Positions 7,649 through 15,721 of a stretch of 64,000 nt of DNA are shown here, one piece after another. The position numbers and the translations under genes were made by a program. Source of the stretch: Nitratireductor soli (GTDB lineage: Bacteria > Pseudomonadota > Alphaproteobacteria > Rhizobiales > Rhizobiaceae); contig NZ_LFVY01000004.1 of assembly GCF_001050155.1 (NCBI RefSeq), positions 124,001-188,000 on the forward strand, written 5' to 3'. How positions within the stretch are numbered: position 1 is the first letter of the stretch; every line of letters starts with the position of its first letter. The notes beneath the pieces were generated by a model. It saw only the letters and a program-made list of their open reading frames with translations. It was not told the DNA's origin and made no database searches.

Positions 7649-9163
7649 GTGATGGGCATCGAGCAGCGCCCGGGCGTGGAAGCACAGCCGAGAACAATTC
7701 TCGGCATGCCGTTTCCCGGTTTGCTGGGAGGCGGGCTTTGGGCCCTCGCCGCCAAGCTCGTCTCGCAGGTGGCGCAACTTGCGGCGTTCATCATGGCAGC
7801 CCGTCTATTGACGCCGACGGAGTTCGGTTTTTTCGCCTTCACCTCGGCGATGGCCATCTTTCTGGTGGTGGTGGCTGAAGGCGGCTGGGCCGAATACATC
7901 ATGAAATCGGAGGAGAATTCGCGGCGCTGGCGGCAGGTGGCCGCCGTGTCGCTGGGCAGCGGCGTGTTGCTCACCGCCGCCGGGCTCGCCGCCGCCGCCG
8001 TTTTCTATGCTTATCTCGGCAAGCACTGGGAAGGCGGCCTTCTGGCGCTCTTCAGCCTGTGGATCCTGCCTTCGTCGCTGACGGCTGTTTATGATGGCGT
8101 GCTGGTCAATCGCGGCATGCTGCATCGGCAGGCGGCAATCCGCATCGTCGCGGAGCTGGGCGCGCTGTCGGTCACGGCGGCGGGCCTTCTGGCGGGCTGG
8201 AATGTGGTGGCGCTCATTGTGGGCCGCTTGACGATGCAGGGTCTTATTCTTTGCGGATCGGTGGCGGTCGTCGGCTGGATAGCCCCATCACTGCCAAGCC
8301 GGTCCTTCATAGGCGAGTTGCTGCAGTTCTCGCGCTACATCCTCAGCAACAGGATGATCATCTTCCTGCGCTCGTATTCGGGAACCCTGGCCGTCGGCAG
8401 CTTTCTCGGCTTGTCGGAAGCCGGTTATTATCGGGCAGCCGAACGGATCGTCGCCGCCTTCTCCGAACTGATCGGCGAGCCGGCGCGCATGCTGGCCTGG
8501 ATCGTGTTTCGCCGTGCGCATGCCGAGAAACCGGGCGCCCAGGGCGGAGCGAAGGGGACGGCAGGGGTCGGCAACCGGTTCTTCCCGGTTCTGTTTGCCG
8601 TCGCGGCGCCGGTCTATCTGGGGCTCGCCCTCGTTTCCGGCGATCTGGTCCACCTGGCGCTTGGCGCTGGCTGGGCGCCGGCGGCGCTGGTCGTCGGCAT
8701 ATTGGCGGCCAAGCAGTTGCTGCTGGTGCCGAGCTACGTCACCGAACCATTGCTGGCCATCCGTGGCGCGGTCAACCGGCTGCCTCCGGTCTCCCTGCTC
8801 AATGGTGCGGTTTCGGTGTCGCTGGTCCTGATCACGGCGCCTTTCGGCTTTGTCTGGGTGGCGGTCGGTCAATGCATTGCCGCCGCTATCGCGCTTGCGA
8901 CATCGGTCTGGCTGCAGGCGCGCTATGGCGGCATCGATTGGCGCAGGGTGCTGCGCAACAGCGGGTTCGTCGCCATCGCTTCTGCGGTCATGCTGGTGGC
9001 CGTCCACTATTTCAAGGGCGTTGCCGGGCAGGCCGGCCTCAGCGCGTTGCAGTCCTTCCTTGTTCAGGTCCTGGTCGGCGGCCTTATCTATATCCCGGTT
9101 CTGGCTCTCTCGTGGAAATGGGTCGGTGTGACGATGCCTCATCCAGCGGCGGAGAAACCATGA
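7649..9163 (+). CDS. Wzx-type oligosaccharide flippase
   Basis: Protein of 504 aa with about 12-14 hydrophobic segments. It starts with GLLGGGLWALAAKLVSQVAQLAAFIMAARLLTPTEFG (positions about 25-60), the classic first helix pair and LxPxxFG loop of the MATE-like polysaccharide translocase superfamily. Role by family: moves lipid-linked repeat units across the inner membrane before polymerisation. The start is GTG at 7649 with an ATG one codon later. The stop overlaps the following methyltransferase start (ATGA). A membrane-protein partner for polymerisation, a Wzy-like gene, lies at 29743. Confidence 0.85.
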   Translation: MMGIEQRPGVEAQPRTILGMPFPGLLGGGLWALAAKLVSQVAQLAAFIMAARLLTPTEFGFFAFTSAMAIFLVVVAEGGWAEYIMKSEENSRRWRQVAAVSLGSGVLLTAAGLAAAAVFYAYLGKHWEGGLLALFSLWILPSSLTAVYDGVLVNRGMLHRQAAIRIVAELGALSVTAAGLLAGWNVVALIVGRLTMQGLILCGSVAVVGWIAPSLPSRSFIGELLQFSRYILSNRMIIFLRSYSGTLAVGSFLGLSEAGYYRAAERIVAAFSELIGEPARMLAWIVFRRAHAEKPGAQGGAKGTAGVGNRFFPVLFAVAAPVYLGLALVSGDLVHLALGAGWAPAALVVGILAAKQLLLVPSYVTEPLLAIRGAVNRLPPVSLLNGAVSVSLVLITAPFGFVWVAVGQCIAAAIALATSVWLQARYGGIDWRRVLRNSGFVAIASAVMLVAVHYFKGVAGQAGLSALQSFLVQVLVGGLIYIPVLALSWKWVGVTMPHPAAEKP

Positions 9164-9969
9164 TGAGGGATCGGCTGCGCCCGCTGAAACGGTGGCTGGC
9201 CGCGAGCTTGCGCTCTTCGCTGCTGCCGCTGCGGATCGCCCAGGGCCGGCTGCGCTCGTTATCGCCGGTGCCGTGCCGGTTCTCCGGTGCCTATCGCTCC
9301 CATGACGCCGCTTTGGCGGCCGCGCGTCGTTATGGGCTTGCCGGCTACGACCACCCGGAGGTGGCCGAGGTTGCGTTCGAACCGATGTGCCGGATCGCGC
9401 CATGGGATTACCCGGTCCTGTTCTGGCTCCGGCGGCTGCAGGGGGAGGTGGAATCCCTGGTGGATGCGGGCGGTCACATGGGAACGAAGTACCGGGCGTT
9501 CCGCGACGCATTGCCCGTCAGCGAAACATTCCAGTGGACCGTCTACGACCTGCCGGCCATCGTCGAAGCCGGCCGCCGCCGCGCCAGCGCCGATGGCTTG
9601 CATGGATTGCGTTTCGTCGATCGGCTGGAGGAGGCCGGCGCGCCCGACCTCTTCCTGGGTTCGGGCTTGCTGCAGTATCTGGACACACCGCTGCCGGCGC
9701 TGATCGGCCGGTTGCGAACGCCGCCCTCCCACCTGCTTCTCAACAAGGTGGCGTTGCGCAAGGGCCCGACCGTGGTGACGCTGGAGTGCATAGGGCGTGC
9801 CCGCGTGCCCTATCAGATCCGCAACGAGGCCGCCTTCATGGCATCCGTCGAGGCGCTCGGCTACCAGCTCGTCGACCGCTGGACCATTCCTTCGCTTGCC
9901 CATGTCATCGACACGCATCCCGAATTGGGGGCCAGCGAGAGCGCCGGGTTCTACTTCCGTCTGGCCTGA
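9160..9969 (+). CDS. Methyltransferase of the TIGR04325 type
   Basis: Protein of 269 aa from the ATG at 9160, which overlaps the flippase stop. The open frame continues upstream only as a shadow of the flippase. It has SLVDAGGHMGTKYRAF, a SAM-binding-like first loop, then TVYDLPAIVEAGRRRA and LLNKVALR. These match the TIGR04325 family of putative methyltransferases commonly found in polysaccharide and O-antigen clusters. Substrate unknown; probably O-methylation of a sugar or an intermediate. It is translationally coupled to the flippase, which places it in the exopolysaccharide set. The N-terminal 40 residues are basic and hydrophobic and could associate with the membrane. Confidence 0.7.
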   Translation: MMRDRLRPLKRWLAASLRSSLLPLRIAQGRLRSLSPVPCRFSGAYRSHDAALAAARRYGLAGYDHPEVAEVAFEPMCRIAPWDYPVLFWLRRLQGEVESLVDAGGHMGTKYRAFRDALPVSETFQWTVYDLPAIVEAGRRRASADGLHGLRFVDRLEEAGAPDLFLGSGLLQYLDTPLPALIGRLRTPPSHLLLNKVALRKGPTVVTLECIGRARVPYQIRNEAAFMASVEALGYQLVDRWTIPSLAHVIDTHPELGASESAGFYFRLA

Positions 9970-9984
9970 AGAATGGCGTTGCGT

Positions 9985-11655
9985 TCAGCCGGCGCCGGCG
10001 CGTTGAAGAACCGATTTCAGATGATCGGCAAGGCGCATCGTCATGGCGACGATCATCAAGGTCGGGTTGGCGTGTCCGGCGGTCGGGAACACCGAACTGC
10101 CGGCGATGTAGAGCCCTTCCACCCCATGCACGCGCCCGTTTGGATCGACGACGCTGGTCGCCGGATCGCTTCCCATGCGGGTGGTGCAGGCCGGATGGGC
10201 CATGTCGCTGAACGGAGCGTGCTTGAAATCCTCGTCGAGTATCCAGGACTCCATTTGCGGCTGCGGCAGGCCGATTCGCCAGAACTCCGCCGACATCAGC
10301 TCGGCCAGCCGCGCTACACTGGCAACTTCTGCCCAGCCGATCTTCCAGTCGACGCGGGCGACAGGCATGCCGAGGCGGTCGCGCCTGGATGACAGGGTAA
10401 CGCGGCTTTCGGGATTGGGCCGCTGCTCGACCATCGCGTCGAAGCGGATTTCGTCCACCTTGCGCGGCAGCCCGCGCTTCATGATCAGCCGGCGGCGCAG
10501 CCCCGACATGAACACATCGGGCGCGGCAAGGACGGTGCGGATGTCGTGCCAGCGCGACCCCCGCCCATCGCCGTAAAGTCGTTTCAGCGCCATCCAGGGG
10601 TCGTCGGCAGAAAGTGTCTGCACGGGGTAGGTGGCGCAATTGAGCAGCTCTTCACGCCGTTGCAGGCGCGGGCTGAGTGCCAGGCCACGCAGGTAGAAAT
10701 GCGCGGCCCGATCGTGCGTCAGGCCGTAAAAGCCGAAATGCTCGGCCACTTCGGTGATCCGCTTCCTGCCGAACCGGGCAATGACGGTGCGCGGGTGGTC
10801 GGCGAGATAGCGGCCGACGACGCCACGTTCATTGCCGATGCCGGGCTTGCAGATCTCGTTCGACGCCAGGAGCAGCCGCGCATTCTCGACGCCGCCGCAG
10901 CACAGGACCATCGCCGCGGCCTCGATGGTGGCGCTGACGCCGTCCAGCGTGCGGGCCTCGACTGACCTGATACGCCGGCCGCTGTCGTCGAGATCAAGGC
11001 GGGTCACCGTGGCGTGGGTGAGGACATCGACGTTCGAGGCGTGTATTTCCCGGGCCAGCGCGGCAAACCGCAGCGGCTCTCCTCGACGGCCCTTTCCATG
11101 GCTGAACTGCCAGAAGAACGTGCGCAGCAGGTCGCCATTGATGCCGAGGTCGGCTGGCGGCGATGTCAGGCGATGACACAGGGATCCGTCATAAAGGTTG
11201 GGGCCGAGGTTGAGCATGGCTGCCGCACGGTCCAGCGCCTCGGTCAGGTCCCGGCGTGATACCGGCCAGCCGGAGCCTGGCACCCAGTTGCGCTCGGTGA
11301 AGTCGATCTCGTCGAAGGCGGCGCATTTCCCGACCCAGGTATGGCTGCTGCCGCCGACGACCCGGTTGCGCAGCTCGAATGGAGGAATGTCGTTCAGCCA
11401 GGAGAGCGCGCCCGTATAGCCGCGCGGCAGCGCCATGGTGTTGCGCTTGCCCGGATCGCCGATGTTCTCGACCTTGTTCAGCGCCTGGACACCTTGCTCG
11501 AAGGTTTCGCCGCCGCTTTCCAGAACCAGGATGCGAACCTTCGTGCCGGCCAGTTCCCGGGCAAGGGTCAGGCCCGCCGGACCGGTGCCGATGATGACCA
11601 GATCCGCGGCAAGCCGTGTTCCCGAGGGCATGGATCGCAGGTCGAGGAACGTCAC
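9985..11655 (-). CDS. GMC-family FAD-dependent oxidoreductase
   Basis: Protein of 556 aa. The N-terminal Rossmann motif ADLVIIGTGPAGLTLARELA (about 17-36) is followed by the FAD ribose-binding acid at VLESGG. Further in are GGSSHTWVGKCAAFDEIDF (GMC signature-like) and the C-terminal PACTTRMGSDPATSVVDPNGRVHGVEGLYIAGSSVFPT-type block, quoted here only in outline, with NPTLMIVAMTMRLADHL at the end. Family role: oxidation of alcohols (sugars, polyols, choline) with FAD. The start is GTG at 11655 with GCGGGG upstream; an ATG eight codons in lacks a binding site. It converges on the methyltransferase gene and diverges from the DegT gene. It may modify the polysaccharide or the NRPS/PKS product; nothing decides between these. 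Confidence 0.8.
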   Translation of the reverse strand: MTFLDLRSMPSGTRLAADLVIIGTGPAGLTLARELAGTKVRILVLESGGETFEQGVQALNKVENIGDPGKRNTMALPRGYTGALSWLNDIPPFELRNRVVGGSSHTWVGKCAAFDEIDFTERNWVPGSGWPVSRRDLTEALDRAAAMLNLGPNLYDGSLCHRLTSPPADLGINGDLLRTFFWQFSHGKGRRGEPLRFAALAREIHASNVDVLTHATVTRLDLDDSGRRIRSVEARTLDGVSATIEAAAMVLCCGGVENARLLLASNEICKPGIGNERGVVGRYLADHPRTVIARFGRKRITEVAEHFGFYGLTHDRAAHFYLRGLALSPRLQRREELLNCATYPVQTLSADDPWMALKRLYGDGRGSRWHDIRTVLAAPDVFMSGLRRRLIMKRGLPRKVDEIRFDAMVEQRPNPESRVTLSSRRDRLGMPVARVDWKIGWAEVASVARLAELMSAEFWRIGLPQPQMESWILDEDFKHAPFSDMAHPACTTRMGSDPATSVVDPNGRVHGVEGLYIAGSSVFPTAGHANPTLMIVAMTMRLADHLKSVLQRAGAG

Positions 11656-12099
11656 ATCTGCCCCGCTCTATCTCTTCGTTCTTCCGCATTTATGCGGACG
11701 CCAGGTGATTCCACCTGACTGCAGAATGCTTTAGCGCTCGCTCGCGCCTCGTTTCGGCGTCCGTTTCGGCCTGGGTCGGACATGCAGCAGGAAAGAAGAC
11801 GCGCTGCGGTTTCTATGGAAAATCCCCGGATAATGTAGCAAGTCAACGCGCGTGACCGAAACTGGCCGAATTGAATAGAAGAAGCGTCTTGCTAATGTTT
11901 TTGGCCATCGCGAGGTAGGCGCCACATCACCCGCGTAGATCATTGGCTTATTTGAAATCATCATGGTTGCGGCATAGGCTCGAAGAACAAGAAAGAAAGC
12001 GTTCCGGTGGTCTCGGCGTGTTCCTTGGCAAAAGCCGATGGGCACGCCGCTTTTCCGCCCGAGGGCTTTCTTTCACCGGGGCAAATCGGGAAACGGGCA
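11656..12099. promoter_or_regulatory. Divergent intergenic region between GMC oxidoreductase and DegT genes
   Basis: About 440 bp without a convincing gene. It contains a short direct repeat of GTTTCGG around 11752-11770 and an A/T-richer stretch at about 11860-11960. A GTG-initiated in-frame extension of the DegT gene starts at 12007. The region presumably carries promoters for both divergent genes. I see no clear operator. Confidence 0.35.
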
Positions 12100-13278
12100 A
12101 TGGCGAAAGTTGGTTTGCGTGAGTGGTTCGCGGTCGGCAGGGTCATGGCTTCGGGGCGGCTGGCGCGCTATGGCGGGCCGGGCGGGGGGCCTCTCGACCG
12201 GTTCGAGGCCGATTTCTCAAAACAGTTCGGCACCAGGCACACGCTGGCCGTCAGCAGCGGCACGGGCGCGCTGATCTGCGGCCTGGCGGCTGCCGGTCTT
12301 GGGCCGGGCGATGAGGTGCTGGTGCCCGCCTATACGTGGATCGCCACAGCCGCCGCCGTGCTTGCGGTCGGCGCGGTGCCGGTCATCGTCGACATTGACC
12401 AGACCCTGACCATGGACCCCGCCGACATCGTGCGCCGCATCACCCCGCGCACGCGCGCCATCCTGCCGGTGCATATGGCCAACATGGTCTGCGATATGGA
12501 GGCGATCATGGAGATCGCCCGCACGAACGGCCTGCTGGTCATCGAGGATGCCTGCCAGGCGGTCGGCGTCAGCTATCGCGGCCGCCGCACCGGAACGATC
12601 GGCGATGTCGGCGCCTTCAGCTTCAACCAGTTCAAGAACATCAACATTGGCGAAGGCGGCGCCGTGGTCACCGACAGCGACCGGTTTTTCGCCCGCGCCC
12701 GCATGTATCACGATGTCGGCGCGCTGTTTCGCGGCCATCTCGACAATTACAACGAGCCGCATTTCTTCGGCGTCAACATGAAGGCCAGCCAGATCCAGGG
12801 CGCCATGCTGAACGTGCAACTGAAGAAGCTCGACCCGATGCTGCACCGCATGCGCCGGCGTCACGGCGTGATGGCGCGCATTCTGTCTTCCTCGCAGGCC
12901 TTTCAGCTTGGGCCGCACAACGACCCGGGCAATGCGGTCGGCCTGCATCTGATCTTTGATACGGCAAAGGAGGCGAGCGCTTTTGCCGAACAACACCGCC
13001 GTGGCGTTTACCGGCTCTATGATTCCAGCCGCCATGTCTGCACCAACTGGGTGCCGATCCTCGAGCAGCGCGCCGCCCATCCGGCAATGAACCCGTTCTC
13101 CTGGACGTCCAAGCCGATCGAATATGCGCCCGATATGTGCGCCCGCTCGATCGATATCCTGCAGCGCACCTGCCGCATCAGCCTTGGCGAGAACTACCCG
13201 CTGGCCTTGATGGCCTATCTCGCGCGCCGCATGGCCGGCGGCAAGGCTCCGCAGAGGCGGTTGTCCTATGCGGCATAG
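12100..13278 (+). CDS. DegT/DnrJ/EryC1/StrS-family PLP aminotransferase
   Basis: Protein of 392 aa from the ATG at 12100 (a GTG at 12007 would add 31 residues without family similarity). Fold-type I features are present: SSGTGALICGLAAAGLGPGD for phosphate/PLP contact, EDACQAVGVSYRGRRTG with the PLP-ring aspartate, and the Schiff-base lysine K179 within SFNQFKNINIGEGG. Family role: transfer of an amino group to keto-sugars or cyclitols, making amino sugars. The 3' end overlaps the phosphopantetheinyl transferase start, so the two are co-translated. It may supply an amino sugar for the exopolysaccharide or act with the NRPS/PKS cluster; the coupling to the Sfp-type gene favours the second. Confidence 0.82.
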   Translation: MAKVGLREWFAVGRVMASGRLARYGGPGGGPLDRFEADFSKQFGTRHTLAVSSGTGALICGLAAAGLGPGDEVLVPAYTWIATAAAVLAVGAVPVIVDIDQTLTMDPADIVRRITPRTRAILPVHMANMVCDMEAIMEIARTNGLLVIEDACQAVGVSYRGRRTGTIGDVGAFSFNQFKNINIGEGGAVVTDSDRFFARARMYHDVGALFRGHLDNYNEPHFFGVNMKASQIQGAMLNVQLKKLDPMLHRMRRRHGVMARILSSSQAFQLGPHNDPGNAVGLHLIFDTAKEASAFAEQHRRGVYRLYDSSRHVCTNWVPILEQRAAHPAMNPFSWTSKPIEYAPDMCARSIDILQRTCRISLGENYPLALMAYLARRMAGGKAPQRRLSYAA

Positions 13279-14080
13279 ACCCGTCGGCATCGGCTCCACC
13301 ATCATCGACATCTGGCAATGGCCGCTCGACGTTGCCGCCGATGCGCTGCCCGGTCTCGTCGCTGCGTTGAGCGATGCCGAATTCGCCCGCGCCGCCCGTT
13401 TCGTGCGTGAGCGCGACCGGCTGCGCTTCATCGCCGGGCGCGGCCATCTGCGGGCCATTCTCGGCGCGTATCTGGCGGTGCCGGCAAAGCGGCTCGCCTT
13501 CGACTACAACGCCTTCGGCAAGCCGCGCCTGGCGGGCGCCGGCGAACTGCCGCTGCATTTCAATCTCAGCCACAGCGCCGGTGTCGCGGTGCTGGCGGTC
13601 TGCGATCACTATCAGATCGGCATCGACATCGAGCAGGTGGCGCCGTTCAAGGAGGATCTGGCCGGGACCTTCTTTTCAGCCGCTGAGCGCCGCGCGCTGC
13701 GCTGCGTTCCACCCAAAGCCTATCTCGACGCCTTCTACCGTTGCTGGACGCGCAAGGAGGCATTCGTCAAGGCGCATGGCGCGGGCTTGTCGCTGCCGCT
13801 CGATTCGTTCGATGTGTCGATCGGCGCAACCGGCCAGCCGCGTCTGCTGCGGCTGGACGGCATGCCGGACGCACCGGAGCAATGGTGCCTCCTCAACCTT
13901 GCCACGCCGCGCGGTTTCATCGGCGCGGTCGCCGCCCTGACGGCCGGCAATGCGGTTTCGCTGCGCTATCGAACCGGTGAAATTGCCGTCCCCCGCCGCG
14001 CCGCCATGCCGGCACCCGAGGCAGCGATCCTGGCGCGGAATGGGCGGCCCGCACACCAGTCGTTCGCGGTCGGAAACTGA
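13268..14080 (+). CDS. Sfp-type 4'-phosphopantetheinyl transferase
   Basis: Protein of 270 aa, the size of Sfp/EntD-type enzymes. NLSHS is at 99-103, the Mg-binding GIDIE at 118-122, and WTRKEAFVKAHGAGL starts at W160 with K163, E164 and K168; together these are the three diagnostic motifs. Role: converts apo carrier domains to holo form by transferring phosphopantetheine from CoA to a serine. There are four carrier domains in the neighbouring minus-strand operon (serines in DLGGTS, LGFDSL, LGADSL and LGGHSL), and this enzyme is the obvious activator. The start codon overlaps the DegT gene end. It converges on the NRPS operon with 15 bp between stops. Confidence 0.92.
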   Translation: MRHRPVGIGSTIIDIWQWPLDVAADALPGLVAALSDAEFARAARFVRERDRLRFIAGRGHLRAILGAYLAVPAKRLAFDYNAFGKPRLAGAGELPLHFNLSHSAGVAVLAVCDHYQIGIDIEQVAPFKEDLAGTFFSAAERRALRCVPPKAYLDAFYRCWTRKEAFVKAHGAGLSLPLDSFDVSIGATGQPRLLRLDGMPDAPEQWCLLNLATPRGFIGAVAALTAGNAVSLRYRTGEIAVPRRAAMPAPEAAILARNGRPAHQSFAVGN

Positions 14081-14095
14081 GACAAGCGCCGGGCA

Positions 14096-15721
14096 CTACG
14101 CATTGAGGCGGGCGTCGAGGATGTAGCGCGTGCCGCTGGCATCGAAATGGTGGCAGCCGATGAGGCCGGGCTTGAAATCCGGAACAATCCGCCGCACGCA
14201 GGTCTCGCGATAGGCATCCCGGTCGAGTTGCTCGATTTCCATGATGTTCAGGCCATAGCCGTAAATGCCATACGCATTGTTCTGGGACGGGCGGAACAGC
14301 CGCCTGTGGCGGGCGAAGACCCGCCCGGCATTGCGCGCCGTGGCGCTGCCGATGACGATGGGGTTGCGCCGGTGCGCGGTGATCGACGACAATTTCGGTC
14401 CATCGACCTCGAATGCATAGAGCGCCGAGCAATGGTCCTCGAAAGCGTGGTGTTCCGACAGATTCGAAAACAGCCACCACGTGCCCTTGTGGCGAAACAG
14501 CGTGCTGTCGGCGGCCGAGCAGCCTTCGAGCGCGCTGGAATAAGGTTCCCAGACCAGCGGAAAGCTGACCGCGCGCCAGATCTCGATACGCTTTCTCTGA
14601 TGCGTTTCCGGCATCATGAAAATCGCGCCGTCATGGCTGAAGACGAAGGGAAACGACAGGTGGTTGTCGCCACCGAGCGCGATGCCGATCGGCTCCAGCC
14701 CGTCACGCGTCAAGCGGCCGACGGCGATGTGCGCCTTGCTGTCGCCGATCCCGTAATTCTCATAGAAAACATAGGTTTCGCCCTCATGCCTGAACAGGAA
14801 CGGGTCGGCCTTGATCGAGGTTTTCGAGGGGGGGATTTCCACCGCTTGACGGGGGTCGAAATCGTCGATCGCTCCGCGCCCGCTGTAGAGGGTCCAGACG
14901 GCCGTCTCGCTGTGCGCGCGGCGGCGCAAGGCCTTTGCCGCAAGGGCCAGCGATCCGTGGGCGAGCTTCACCGCATAGGCGGCGGTTTCGCCGATGGTCG
15001 GGCAGGCGGGGGCCGACGCCTTGGGCAGCCGGACCAGGGCGGGGCCGAACTGACGCGTGTCGGCCAGGCGGCCAAGCTCGCGCATTGCCAGAAGAACCGA
15101 TTTCTCCTGAATGAAGGCTGCGTTGCGCGCGGCGCTGAATTTCATGTTGAACGCCGCTTCGGCAATCCGCATCGGCTGCCGCCCTTTTCCCTGCTCGACG
15201 GTCAGGCCCAGGCGACTTTCAGGCGCGTTGGCCAGCGTGTCGTCGATGCCCGTCCAGTTGGCGCGCGGCGATTGGGCTTCGACGTGGCTGAGCGTCCAGA
15301 CGCCGAACGGCAGGCCGGAGATGATGTCTTCCGGCAGGCCGGCCGGCACATGGCGCAGGACGAGATCCAGGCCGAGGGCTGCAACCGGCTCCGGCGAGCG
15401 GTCAAGGGCAAGGACCGGGATCGCCTTGCGAGCCCGGGCAAAACGCGCGGCGCGATAGGGTTTCTGTCGGGCGAACAAGGCCCGGTCGAGACGTGAAACC
15501 CAGCCGGCGATAATGCTCGAGCGCTGATCGGCGAAAGGGTCCGGATGAACCAGGAAGCCGGCCAGCAAAAAACGCGGATCGGCCAGAATCCTGTCGAACA
15601 GTTGCAGTTCCCAATTCTCGAAACGCCGGCCGGCCCCCGTCAGGATGCCGATCCTCAGGGGGGCTGGCCGGTCATGCGTTGACGCGGAGCGCTTGGCGGA
15701 CGATTTCTGCTCATTCCTCAC
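14096..15721 (-). CDS. Formyltransferase-fold plus beta-propeller protein (GINT1_N-like)
   Basis: Protein of 541 aa using the GTG at 15721, which overlaps the end of the NRPS gene by 11 bp; further upstream the frame is a shadow of that gene. The N-terminal 1-220 looks like a formyltransferase Rossmann fold (LRIGILTGAG; LDLVLRHVPAGLPEDIISGLPFGVW). The catalytic Asn-x-His reads LSH and no GxDxG aspartate is evident, so formyl transfer is doubtful. Residues about 270-530 carry repeated DPFLFRHEGETYVFYENY / GAIFMMPETH / STLFRHKGTWWLFSN blades, resembling the five-bladed domain of the glucosamine inositolphosphorylceramide transferase family and of GH43-like propellers. Such proteins occur in bacterial glycan clusters. 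Its coupling to the NRPS makes a role in tailoring or conjugating that product possible. Precise function unknown. Confidence 0.6.
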   Translation of the reverse strand: MRNEQKSSAKRSASTHDRPAPLRIGILTGAGRRFENWELQLFDRILADPRFLLAGFLVHPDPFADQRSSIIAGWVSRLDRALFARQKPYRAARFARARKAIPVLALDRSPEPVAALGLDLVLRHVPAGLPEDIISGLPFGVWTLSHVEAQSPRANWTGIDDTLANAPESRLGLTVEQGKGRQPMRIAEAAFNMKFSAARNAAFIQEKSVLLAMRELGRLADTRQFGPALVRLPKASAPACPTIGETAAYAVKLAHGSLALAAKALRRRAHSETAVWTLYSGRGAIDDFDPRQAVEIPPSKTSIKADPFLFRHEGETYVFYENYGIGDSKAHIAVGRLTRDGLEPIGIALGGDNHLSFPFVFSHDGAIFMMPETHQRKRIEIWRAVSFPLVWEPYSSALEGCSAADSTLFRHKGTWWLFSNLSEHHAFEDHCSALYAFEVDGPKLSSITAHRRNPIVIGSATARNAGRVFARHRRLFRPSQNNAYGIYGYGLNIMEIEQLDRDAYRETCVRRIVPDFKPGLIGCHHFDASGTRYILDARLNA

